Below the pieces are notes generated by a model. The model did no database searches. It was not told the DNA's origin and was given only the letters and a program-made list of their open reading frames with translations. Shown here one piece after another: positions 10,101 to 17,771 of a stretch of 64,000 bases of DNA. The position numbers were made by a program, and so were the translations under genes. Origin of the DNA: Gemmata sp051859125 (GTDB taxonomy: Bacteria; Planctomycetota; Planctomycetia; Gemmatales; Gemmataceae); contig NZ_JBHYGG010000135.1 in the NCBI RefSeq assembly GCF_051859125.1, positions 1 to 64,000 of the forward strand, written 5' to 3'. The first letter of the stretch is position 1. Every line of letters starts with the position of its first letter.

Positions 10101-10215
10101 GCACGGCGTCCTGGACGCGGGCACCCACTTCCTTCAGAAGCCGTTCACCCCCGCCACCCTCGCCCGGAAGGTCCGCGACGTGCTGGACGGGACGGGTGAT
10201 GCCGAGGCGCCGTGA
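7144..10215 (+). CDS. Hybrid histidine kinase with LOV-type PAS domain (putative blue-light sensor)
   Basis: 1023 residues, no membrane segment, so cytosolic. Order: receiver (1-120, Asp58 in LCDNAMPEL); PAS (about 145-260); PAS_3 type (268-385, VHPDDREK); PAS (395-515); a LOV-like PAS (about 518-640); HisKA (His656 in GGVAHDFNNLL); HATPase_c (NARDAM, DTGTGM, GTGLGLAM); second receiver (Asp948 in VTDVVMPGG, QKPF). The LOV call rests on GRNCRFLQG, whose Cys562 is the flavin-adduct position, followed by NYLKDGTPFWN and SPVRDDAGRLTNFIGVQ, which match the core of LOV photoreceptors. Blue-light control is inferred from this motif. It is divergent from the CheB/CheR kinase. Confidence 0.92.
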   Translation: MPPQPLRVLVVEDSADDAELMLLELRRAGYAPSAERVETAAAFRAALAAREWDVILCDNAMPELDAQGALGLLRESGRDVPLVIVSGTIGEERAVALMRAGATDFVMKGTLARLPAAVEREVRQAAERRERRRAEGEARGLAAIVASSDDAIIGKALDGTITSWNAGAERLFGYAAPEIVGRNVALLVSPDHPGEGVGLLGRVSRGERVEHYETERVRKDGTRVPVSISLSPVRDAAGRVAGASAIARDITGQKRQQAALRASEERYRTLVDATAAIVWNSPATGAFDSEQPGWTAFTGQTVEQHRGWGWLDAVHPDDREKSARAWEAAVAARTVYQVEHRLRRADGDYRHMAVRAVPILDPGGAIREWVGVHTDVTEQRQAQADRDAALARLNLQIERMPLAYMTTDADFRCTRWNPAAERTFGFTEAEVLGKHPFEILVPPPAHPHVADLLGRLRAGDMDAHGTNENVTKDGRAIVCEWHNTPLLGAGGAFEGHIALAQDVTARKVAEHALLLRDRAIRAVVGGILITDATAPDNPISYVSPGFEHLTGYTGAEAVGRNCRFLQGRDTDPAAVAEVREAVRRGVPCDVELLNYLKDGTPFWNALSISPVRDDAGRLTNFIGVQTDVTGRRKLENQFHQAQKMEAVGQLAGGVAHDFNNLLTVINGYGEIVHGALPPDHPSRELVAEIMSAGERAAGLTRQLLAFSRQAVLEPKVLDPNALVRDVERMLRRLIGEDIDLATRLAPDLGRVKADPGQLEQAVVNLCVNARDAMPTGGKLTVETRNIELDAAYVATHPDVRPGPYVVVAVSDTGTGMTPEVQARIFEPFFTTKELGKGTGLGLAMVFGFVKQSGGHIGVHSEPGRGTTFKLYLPRAGDAPLAGKAGAPRTPMPRGTETVLLVEDEDAVRALGRHILVMCGYTVLVAGNGREAVRAAEGHAGPIHLLVTDVVMPGGMGGRQVAEAVVARHPEARVLFTSGYTDDAVVRHGVLDAGTHFLQKPFTPATLARKVRDVLDGTGDAEAP

Positions 10216-10306
10216 GGGGTATCCGTCGCCGGCCGCCGCGGGGCCGGACCCGGGGACTCGCCGGGGCCCGGCCCCGCGGGGCACCACGAGAACGAGGACG
10301 ACTGTC

Positions 10307-10921
10307 ATGCACTACGCGTTCGTCGCCATTCCCGACGCCGAGGTTCCGCGGGCCGTCGAGCCGGCCTTCCAGCACGCCCTCGACACCTACGCCAGCGAGG
10401 TCAACAAGACCGCGAGCATGTGGCGGGCGGTCCCCGACCACCTGCTCGACTTCAAGCCGCACGAGAAGGTGAACCCGATCCGCACCATCCTGGTCCACCA
10501 GCTCCTCTCGGAGCGGCGGTTCTTCGCGGAGTTCGCCGGGCTGGACGAGCCGCCGGTCGAGGACCTGCTGCCCGCAGGTGAGAAGCCCGCGGTGGCGGCG
10601 TACCTCGACAGGTACGTCGGGCTGGCGAGGCTGCGGCTGCCGCAGTTCGCCCGGGGCACGACGGCGTGGTGGCTGGAGGAGCGGGCCTTCTTCGGCGGCT
10701 TGAGGCGGCAGCGGGTGTGGGTGTTCTGGCGGCGGGTGCTGCACACCTGCCACCACCGCACGCAGGTGCAGACGTGGCTCCGGCTGGCCGGGCACGAGCC
10801 GGTGCCGGCGATCTACGGCCCGTCCGGCGACGTGACCTGGGACGCCGCCGACCCGACGTACTCGGTCGAAGCCGCGAAGCGGGGCGGCAACGCGAAGACA
10901 CCCGAGGGCGGCGCGAGGTGA
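10307..10921 (+). CDS. DinB-like four-helix metalloprotein
   Basis: 204 residues. The ATG at 10307 is chosen because it opens MHYAFVAIPD and is preceded by GAGG 9 bases upstream. The pattern of helices with a histidine near residue 62 (ILVHQLLSERRFF) and a late HTCHHRTQVQTWLR helix fits the DinB/YfiT superfamily, in which three histidines bind a metal. Members act as thiol-dependent transferases or are damage-inducible proteins of unknown role. It follows the LOV kinase by 91 bases in the same direction and could be co-transcribed with it, although no functional link is evident. The last 25 residues are low complexity. Confidence 0.75.
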   Translation: MHYAFVAIPDAEVPRAVEPAFQHALDTYASEVNKTASMWRAVPDHLLDFKPHEKVNPIRTILVHQLLSERRFFAEFAGLDEPPVEDLLPAGEKPAVAAYLDRYVGLARLRLPQFARGTTAWWLEERAFFGGLRRQRVWVFWRRVLHTCHHRTQVQTWLRLAGHEPVPAIYGPSGDVTWDAADPTYSVEAAKRGGNAKTPEGGAR

Positions 10922-10982
10922 CGAGGGCCACGGTGCGGGACGAGTTGGCCGGGTGGCCGCCGGTCCGGCACCCGCTCGCGGG

Positions 10983-13900
10983 TCACCCGGCGGCCCCGCC
11001 GCGGCCCGGGGGCGGGCGGTACAGCCGCACGCGGTGGCCGCCCACTTCGGTCTCGGCCACCAACTCGCTGCACAGGTCGCGGAGCGCCTTCCAGAGCGCC
11101 GCCGACTCGTAGTGCTCGACCTCGGCCGGGATGTGGTCGAGCAGCGCCTTCGAGCACACCACCACGAGCCGGTCCTGCACCCGCGAGAACGCGACGTTGG
11201 CCCGGTTCAGGTTCAACACGAACCCGGCGTTCGCCGCCACCGCGGTCGGGTCGCTGACGGTCCCGGACACGATGACCGTCGGCCGCTCGCCGCCCTGGAG
11301 CCGCTCGACCGTGTCGATCACCCCGACCGCGCCACCGGGGCCGGTGTGCGCCGCGAGGCGCGTCGCGAGCAGGCTCCGCTGCGCCCGGTGCGGGGTGATG
11401 ACCGCGACCGAGCCGGCCGGGAGCGGTGGGGCCGCGGCCAGCAGTTGCTCGATCGCCGCCACCTCCACCGCGTTGCTCCGCCGCGACCCGTCCTCGTCGT
11501 GGACCGTCAGGAACAGGCCGACGTTCCACCGCCACACCTCGGCCCACGGCGACGCGCTGGTCGCGGTGCCGGCTCGCGATTGGCGGTCGAGCCCGGTCAG
11601 CTCGATGCGGTCGCGGTGGTAGATGCGGGCGATCAGTTCGCGGACCACGGGTGGGAGCCGGAACGTGAGCCGCAGCCCGGACCACCGCGCCGCCGCTGGC
11701 GACACGACGGGCACGCCCGCAGCGTCGGTCGTGTCGATGATCCGCCGCACCGCGTCGTATGCGCTGGCGAACGGCTGGTACAGCACGGCCGGCGGGCGGT
11801 CCTCGCCCTCCCAGTCGTGCGCTGTGATCGGGGCGAGTTGCCGGTGGTCGCCGGCGAGCAGCACCTTCCCGTCGGGGGCGACCAGCGTGGCGAGCGCGAG
11901 GAAGTGCGGGAACACCATCATCGACGCCTCGTCCACCACGAGCAGCGCCGCCGTCAGCCCGGCACCGGCGTTGAAGGTCTTCAGTTTCTCGACCGCGGAA
12001 GCGAGCTTCAGCAGCCCGGCCGTGGTCCCGCCGATCACCGCGACGCCGCCGGTCGTCAGCTCGGTGAGCTTCTTCTTCGTCGCGAGCAGCGCGGCCGGCA
12101 GGTTCTCGACCGACCCGCCGACGACGTGCTGGCTCGGGTCGTTGGTGTGGACCTTCACGAGTCGCACCGGGAGCAGTCGCCGCCCGGCGGCCGCGGCGCA
12201 CTGGCGGAACGGATCGAGGTAGCGGTCGATCCGCTCCAGGAGGTTGTCGAGCGCCGTGTGCGTGTGCGCCGAGAGGAGGACGATGTCCCCCGGCCGGCCG
12301 CCGACAAGGACGCGGAGCAGCACCGCGAGCGCCGTCGTCGTCGTCTTCCCGGTGCCCGGCGGCCCCTGGATCAGTTGCACGCGGGTGGCCAGCCCCTCGA
12401 CGGCCGCACGCGCCTGGTCGGGCGACGCCGGGAACACGCTCGCGGGCGGCAGCGCGAACGTGTCGAGTAGCCGCAACAGGTCCTCGGCGTCGGGGAGCGG
12501 CGTGGCGGCCGGCGGGCGCGGCTCGACCGGGTCGAACCACCCGAAGACGTGGCTGGGCCGCTGGAGCCGGTCGTCGACGCGGCCCGCGACGTAGTCCGAC
12601 ACGCTCTCGTCGAGCGTCGCGAACCCGCGGTCGAACAGCGTCTCGGCCTTCTTGCTCGCGCCGCTGGAGAGCAGATAGCGGTCCTCCTCGGCGTACATCG
12701 CGTCGAGCGTCACCCGGCCGGTCGCCCAGTCCACGTCGCGCACCACGCACGTTCGCCCGACGGCCGACGTGAGCTGCGCGACGGCCTGGCCCTGCTTCGG
12801 GTCCCCGTTCCACGGGGAGAGGCGCGCGAACGACCCCGGCCCGAACTGGCACCGGGCCTCGAGGTCCGCGAGTGTCAGCCCGCCGAACGCGAACAGCTCG
12901 ATCGTCGCCGTGATCGTGCTCTTGTCGCCGCCGACCTTCACCTGCTTGAGCGGGAGCGTGCGGCCCGCCCGGACGCGGGCGAGCGGCGGCACGAGGTGCG
13001 AGGCGACCCAGTCGGACCGGCGGACGTGCTGGTCGAGCCGGAGGAAGTCGGTGGCGGCGCGCGCGACGCCGTCGCGGCCGAGCCGGAACGCCGGGAGCGT
13101 GGCCGGGTCGAGCGGCGACTTCTCGATGCCCGGGTTCTTCGGCGCGATCCCCTCTTCCAGCCACCTCAGGGCCTGCACCCGCGCAGCAAGGTACGCGGCC
13201 AGCAGCCCCGGTGCCCCGGCGGCCCGGTACGGCTCGACGCACTCGTCGGACCGCTGGGAACTCGGCTCCGGGAGGGTGCCCCAGGCGGCGTGCCAGTACG
13301 GGGCCGGCAGCCCGTCGGCGAAGCGGCTCCGCACCTCGAAGGCGTGCCTCGTCCCGGTGCCGTCCGCTGCCCAGGTGCCGTCCGGGTTGGTGGCGAGATC
13401 GGCGGTGAAGTCGAACACGCCCTGCGCAAACACGCGGGTCAGGTCGCGTTCAACACCACCGATGGTGCGCACCCAGTGGAACCGCCGGCCGGCCCACTCC
13501 AGCGACGCGACCACCCCGAGCCCGCGGCCGGTCCACCCGAGGGCGTACCGCCGGTCCACCTCCTCGCGGACTGCGGAGTACATCTGCTGTTCGAGCCCCT
13601 CGCGGCACCCGAACAACTGGCGGACCGGGCCGAGCAACTCCGGGCCGGCGCGGCAGCACCCCTCGATCAGTTGCCGGACCTCGCCGCGGGACCAGACGTA
13701 GAAGTGGACCGGCACGGCGTCAGTTCCGGCCTCGCGGGCGATCACCCCGGCCAGGCGCTCGAAGAACCGGCGGATCAGTTCGCCCTCGGCCGCGGTGTCG
13801 GCCGCGTAGTCGTTGCCGCTCCACGGGGCCGCCCGGAACTCGACCACCTCGCGACCGCCGGGCAGCGCGCGGTCCTCGAACGCGGGCCTCCCGAACCGGT

Positions 13901-15146
13901 CCTTCCCGGCCTCGAACCGCTCCCGCACGACCGGCTCGGGGCGGCCGTCGGTGAACGCCGTGTCGAGCCGGCCGGGGCCGCGGGCGACGTGTGCGGCCAG
14001 CGCGCCGACGCGGTTCTCGGTGTAGTCGTAGTCGACGGCGAGGTACACGCGGAGGAGCCGGACCCCGTTCGCCTCGTGCGGCGGCAGGTGCCCGATCCCG
14101 GTGTTGGGGACTTGCTCGACCGCGCTCCCAAACGCCGCCCGCGTGCCGGGGAGGAGCGGGAGCGTGTGCAGCCGCGCGCGTGCCCGCAAGCGGAGCACGT
14201 CGAGGCTCTCCACGAACCCCGGGTCGCGGGCCAGCGCCTCGACCTTCGGGTCGAACAGCGGCGGGTTGGCGAGTTGGTCGAGCGTGCCGAGCCCGGCCGC
14301 GCGGAGCAACCGGGCCGTAACCGGGTCGATGCCGATCAGTTCGATCCGCCGCTGCCTCGCGCCCTCGGCCATGCAGTGCGGGGCGTAGGTGCAGCCGTCG
14401 CACTTGGTGTCGATCTGGAAGCCGATCTCGTCGAGCGGTCGCGACGCCGCGGCGGCGAGCCGGCCGCCGGGAGCGAGGAGGCGTTCGAGGTCGGCCTCCT
14501 CGTGGGCGAGGCCGAGCGGCGGCAGCGCGAGGATCGACTGCGTGGCGTTGCGGTCCGGGTCGAGCCGCGCGACGACGCACTCGATGGCGGCTGGCGTGAT
14601 GTGCTCGCCGCCGACCGCGATCGGCTCGCCGCCGAGCATCCCGCGGAGGAGCACCCGGTACACGGCGACCTGCACCCGGTGGTAGGTGCGGTCGCGGCGG
14701 CTCGCCTTGCACTCGACCAGCACCAACCGGGGCACCCCACCGACCCAGCGGATCAGGAGGAAGTCGATGAGCCCGTAGACGCGGAACGCGCCGACGGTGC
14801 CGCCGACCGCGACCTGCCGGGCGTACCCGTTCGCGCCGGGCGGCAGCGAGGCGGCGACGGCCGCGAGGGCGGCCCAGGTGACCTCGTCGCGCTTCCCCTT
14901 GGGCAAATCGGCCGCGAGGTCGCGGAACCCGGCCGCGGTGAGTTCGGCCTCCCACTGGTTCTCGCGCCGCCGCCCGACCTCGGCGAGCACCGGGTCGATG
15001 CTGTCCCGCAGGCGGTCGAAGAACGGCAGCGGCGCGACCTCGCGGTCCCGGTGAACGGCGAGGTGGAACCGCCGGTCGCACGAGTGGTGGCGGACGAACT
15101 CCCCGAGGTCCGTGGCGGTGAGCGTGGTGCCGGGTGGCGCGGTCAA
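10983..15146 (-). CDS. Fused RecB-like (TM0106-type) nuclease and superfamily 1 DNA helicase
   Basis: 1387 residues. The N-terminal third is a PD-(D/E)XK RecB-family nuclease: YGLIDF aspartate (about 131), then Glu145-Cys-Lys147 in VECKAS. Cys23 together with Cys249-x2-Cys252-x5-Cys258 would form the 4Fe-4S cluster seen in Cas4, AddB and Dna2 nucleases. The C-terminal half is an SF1 DNA2/NAM7-type helicase: Walker A GPPGTGKT (928-935), motif II VVDEAS, motif III LAGDHRQLAP, VITPHRAQ, motif V VERLQGGE and motif VI NRANVAFSR. It probably unwinds and cleaves DNA, in repair or in defence against foreign DNA. It is a single gene with no partner of known defence type beside it. The central 350 residues are unassigned. 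Confidence 0.9.
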   Translation of the reverse strand: MTAPPGTTLTATDLGEFVRHHSCDRRFHLAVHRDREVAPLPFFDRLRDSIDPVLAEVGRRRENQWEAELTAAGFRDLAADLPKGKRDEVTWAALAAVAASLPPGANGYARQVAVGGTVGAFRVYGLIDFLLIRWVGGVPRLVLVECKASRRDRTYHRVQVAVYRVLLRGMLGGEPIAVGGEHITPAAIECVVARLDPDRNATQSILALPPLGLAHEEADLERLLAPGGRLAAAASRPLDEIGFQIDTKCDGCTYAPHCMAEGARQRRIELIGIDPVTARLLRAAGLGTLDQLANPPLFDPKVEALARDPGFVESLDVLRLRARARLHTLPLLPGTRAAFGSAVEQVPNTGIGHLPPHEANGVRLLRVYLAVDYDYTENRVGALAAHVARGPGRLDTAFTDGRPEPVVRERFEAGKDRFGRPAFEDRALPGGREVVEFRAAPWSGNDYAADTAAEGELIRRFFERLAGVIAREAGTDAVPVHFYVWSRGEVRQLIEGCCRAGPELLGPVRQLFGCREGLEQQMYSAVREEVDRRYALGWTGRGLGVVASLEWAGRRFHWVRTIGGVERDLTRVFAQGVFDFTADLATNPDGTWAADGTGTRHAFEVRSRFADGLPAPYWHAAWGTLPEPSSQRSDECVEPYRAAGAPGLLAAYLAARVQALRWLEEGIAPKNPGIEKSPLDPATLPAFRLGRDGVARAATDFLRLDQHVRRSDWVASHLVPPLARVRAGRTLPLKQVKVGGDKSTITATIELFAFGGLTLADLEARCQFGPGSFARLSPWNGDPKQGQAVAQLTSAVGRTCVVRDVDWATGRVTLDAMYAEEDRYLLSSGASKKAETLFDRGFATLDESVSDYVAGRVDDRLQRPSHVFGWFDPVEPRPPAATPLPDAEDLLRLLDTFALPPASVFPASPDQARAAVEGLATRVQLIQGPPGTGKTTTTALAVLLRVLVGGRPGDIVLLSAHTHTALDNLLERIDRYLDPFRQCAAAAGRRLLPVRLVKVHTNDPSQHVVGGSVENLPAALLATKKKLTELTTGGVAVIGGTTAGLLKLASAVEKLKTFNAGAGLTAALLVVDEASMMVFPHFLALATLVAPDGKVLLAGDHRQLAPITAHDWEGEDRPPAVLYQPFASAYDAVRRIIDTTDAAGVPVVSPAAARWSGLRLTFRLPPVVRELIARIYHRDRIELTGLDRQSRAGTATSASPWAEVWRWNVGLFLTVHDEDGSRRSNAVEVAAIEQLLAAAPPLPAGSVAVITPHRAQRSLLATRLAAHTGPGGAVGVIDTVERLQGGERPTVIVSGTVSDPTAVAANAGFVLNLNRANVAFSRVQDRLVVVCSKALLDHIPAEVEHYESAALWKALRDLCSELVAETEVGGHRVRLYRPPPGRGGAAG

Positions 15147-15209
15147 CGGTTGGCCCTGCGTCGCGTGGGGACACCCTTTGATACCACCGAACGCGGGGCC
15201 GGGGCAATC

Positions 15210-16265
15210 TCAGCCGGGGAGCCGGGTCGGTAGCGGCGCGTCGTCGAGCGACCCGACCTTGATCCCGGTCGCGAGGTTGGCCGTCCCGGGGCCGGTGTAC
15301 CCGGCGGGGCGGTCGAACGGCAGGATCATCGGCTCCTCGAACGGGCGGAACGGCACCAGCGCCGCGATCCGGTCGAGTCGGTCCAGCACCTCTTGCGGGA
15401 GCGGCCCCTGTTCGGCCGCCGCGGCCGCGGCCTCGACGTGCCGGGCCGTCTTGGGGCCGACCAGCACGACCGACGGCGCGTCGGTCGAGAGCGCGAACCG
15501 CAGGCACAGGTCGGCGATCGGGATGCCGGCGTCGTCGAGCAGCGCGTAGAACGCGAGGATCTGGTCCCGCCGCGCGTCCGAGAGCCACAGCGGGTGCCGC
15601 CGCACCACGTCGTCGTACCGCCGGCCGAACGCGCCCTGGTGCAGCACCGACCCGAGGACCACGCCCATGCCCTTGTGCCGGGCCGCGGGGACCACCGTGC
15701 GGGCGGCCTCGCGGTACAGCGGGCTGTAGTTGAACGCCGTGAGCACCACGTCGAAGTCGCCGGCCCGCACCAGGTGCGTCAACTCGGTCACCGTGGTCCC
15801 GGCGAGCCCGGTGAACCGCACGAGCCCGCGGCGCTTGAGCGAGTCGAGCGCCTCGACCACCGGGCCGGCGGCCCGCTCCGGGTCGGCCCACCAGTCGTAC
15901 TGCTGGGGCCGGTCCGGCTCGTGGACGAACAGCACGTCGATCGCGTCGCGGCCCAGCGCCCGCAGGCTCTCCTCGGCCGAGCGGACCAGCGAGCAGGCGT
16001 CCCGCGGGTCGAACGGGGTCGGCCGCCCGCCCAGCTTGGTCGAGACGACGACCGGCCCGCGGACCTCGCGCAGGATGCGGCCCAGGACCGTCTCGCTGTC
16101 GGCGTACCCCGGGGCCGTGTCGAAGAAGTTCACCCCGAGGTCGAGGGCGCGGAACACCGCGGCCCGCGACTCGGCGAGGCCCGGCCCGAGCCGCGACGCG
16201 AACAGCCCGCCGAACCCGATCTCGCCGACCTCGATCCCGGTCCGCCCCAGAACTCGCCTTCGCAC
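15210..16265 (-). CDS. Aldo/keto reductase
   Basis: 351 residues. A GTG at 16265 preceded by GGAGG (6-base spacer) starts VRRRVLGRTGIEVGEIGFGG, the normal AKR N-terminus; the frame stays open further upstream but has no better start. The catalytic tetrad is visible: Asp and Tyr in FDTAPGYADSE, Lys in VVVSTKLGG, His in VLFVHEPDR. The TIM-barrel C-terminus with VVLVGPKTARHVEAA is the NADPH-binding end. The fold and the L-fucose/D-threo-aldose dehydrogenase-like spacing are recognisable, but the substrate cannot be told. It lies 56 bases downstream of the beta-propeller gene on the same strand. Confidence 0.9.
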   Translation of the reverse strand: MRRRVLGRTGIEVGEIGFGGLFASRLGPGLAESRAAVFRALDLGVNFFDTAPGYADSETVLGRILREVRGPVVVSTKLGGRPTPFDPRDACSLVRSAEESLRALGRDAIDVLFVHEPDRPQQYDWWADPERAAGPVVEALDSLKRRGLVRFTGLAGTTVTELTHLVRAGDFDVVLTAFNYSPLYREAARTVVPAARHKGMGVVLGSVLHQGAFGRRYDDVVRRHPLWLSDARRDQILAFYALLDDAGIPIADLCLRFALSTDAPSVVLVGPKTARHVEAAAAAAEQGPLPQEVLDRLDRIAALVPFRPFEEPMILPFDRPAGYTGPGTANLATGIKVGSLDDAPLPTRLPG

Positions 16266-16321
16266 GTCTGCCTCCGGTTCGCGCCAGGGGGCCGCGGGAA
16301 TGTCGGGCGTTCGGCGCGGTG

Positions 16322-17224
16322 CTACCGCAGGGCCGGGCCGGCGAGCGGCTTGCCGTCGGTCTCGAGGATCTGGAAGTGGTGGATGCCCGCCGGGCGGTCG
16401 TCGGTGTACGTCCAGGTGACCTTCTTCTCGCGGGTCACCTCCGTCAGCTTCACCTGCTTCGCGCCGGCGTGGTGGCTGGTGATCACGGTGTTCCCGTTCG
16501 GCAGCCGCTGCACCCCGCAGGCGTCGTTGATCGGCTTGCCGGGCAGGTCGTCGTTCGTCACCCGCCACACCTCCTTGCCGTCCTTGTCCACTTCGATCAC
16601 GAGGTGCCCGAGGGTGCAGCCGATGAGCGTGTTGCCGTCCGGCAGGCGGATCGCGGTGAACGGCATGTGCGGTGTCTTCACCTCCCACGCCACCTTCCCC
16701 TCGGGCGTGTACTCGCGGACCACGCGGTCGAGCAGTTGCGGGACGAGGTAGTTGCCGTTGGCGAGCTTGCGGGCCATGCGGGTCTGGAGGTGGTGGTCCT
16801 TGGTCTGGGCCTGGAGCGGCACCTCGACGAGCACCTTCCCGTCGCGGTTCACCTCGAGGAGCCGCGGCTTCGGGCCGGCCTCGGTGAGCAGCACCTTGCC
16901 GTCCCCGAGCGGCTGGACGGTGTTCACCTCGGCCTGCGTGCCCTTGAACTCGAACACGACCTTGCCGTCCTTGTTCACCTCCACGGCCGCGCCGCCGGGA
17001 AACTCCTTGCTCTTCGAGAGCGCCAGGAGCGCGCCGCCGTCGGGCAGCGCCCAGCCGTCGCGGGACGCGGCCGGGTACCGCCACGCCACCGCGCCGGTGG
17101 CGTCGACGAGGCGGGTCTCGGCCCCGAACGCGAGGAACGAGTGGGTCACGGCCGGGTCGGCCGCGGCGGCCCGCGGCGCGGCGCCGAGAGGGAGGCACGC
17201 GGCAAGCAGGAGAGCACGGGTCAT
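16322..17224 (-). CDS. Exported PQQ-like beta-propeller protein
   Basis: 300 residues with a signal peptide (MTRALLLAACLPLGAAPRAAAA). The rest is built of about six blades with the recurring pattern LPDGNTLI / LANGNYLV / VNKDGKVV and an aromatic residue per blade (WRYP, WEVK, WRVT, WTYT), as in planctomycete PQQ-like or arylsulfotransferase-like propellers. No cofactor site can be assigned. It is probably periplasmic. It precedes the aldo/keto reductase on the same strand, so the two could form an operon. Confidence 0.75.
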   Translation of the reverse strand: MTRALLLAACLPLGAAPRAAAADPAVTHSFLAFGAETRLVDATGAVAWRYPAASRDGWALPDGGALLALSKSKEFPGGAAVEVNKDGKVVFEFKGTQAEVNTVQPLGDGKVLLTEAGPKPRLLEVNRDGKVLVEVPLQAQTKDHHLQTRMARKLANGNYLVPQLLDRVVREYTPEGKVAWEVKTPHMPFTAIRLPDGNTLIGCTLGHLVIEVDKDGKEVWRVTNDDLPGKPINDACGVQRLPNGNTVITSHHAGAKQVKLTEVTREKKVTWTYTDDRPAGIHHFQILETDGKPLAGPALR

Positions 17225-17771
17225 GGTCGGTCACCAGAAAGAGGAACGCGTTCGCGTCGGCCGGTGCGTGGGGGCGGGGCGCGTGTCAGCCGCCCGCCGC
17301 GGACGAACCGGAGGGGGCGAGGTCCATGATCGGCGGTCCGGCGTGCCGCGGCGAGGGTGATGACGAGAACTCTACCCGGGCCGCGGGGGTGTCATCAATG
17401 AGGTCTTGCGGATATGCGGTTGAGAGATTTCGTCACCGGGCGCGCCGCCCCGCGGGGCCCCGCTGCGGAAAAACACGCCGGCCGCGGGCTCTCGGCCGGA
17501 CGGCTCCGCTCGCCATTGAGACTTTGCGGCCGGTCGCCGGGCGCCGCGACGCGGGGCCGCGTCCGTTCCGATTGCACGGTCCGCGGTGCCCACCGGGCCG
17601 CCCCCGGTGGTGCCGCGGACCGTCACCGCCCGCGTCGCACCGGGCCCGGCGGCGCCACGGTCCCGAGGGTCGCTCCGGCCCCCGGCGCGGATCCGCCCCC
17701 CCGCGGGTTGCCCGCGGCCCTACCATAGTGACACGCCGCCCCGTGCGGCGGTCACCGTGGGAGTGCGCGAC
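17225..17771. other. 547-base non-coding region
   Basis: No credible gene was found here; the open frames are short, unconserved in look and run antisense to each other. It separates divergent genes (beta-propeller minus, PAC2 plus) and should hold both promoters, but no strong -35/-10 pair is seen. Its clearest structure is the hairpin at 17576-17623. Confidence 0.5.
17576..17623. repeat. 48-base strong inverted repeat
   Basis: An 11-bp perfect outer stem (acggtccgcgg/ccgcggaccgt) is continued after a small bulge by a 7-bp stem (caccggg/cccggtg). It lies 150 bases before the PAC2 gene. No T-run follows, so it is not an obvious terminator. Confidence 0.65.

Noticed and set aside
10983..15146. 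Calling the nuclease-helicase a Cas4/Dna2 component of a CRISPR or named defence system
   Set aside because: No CRISPR array, cas gene or recognised defence partner lies nearby; the fusion alone does not establish a defence role.
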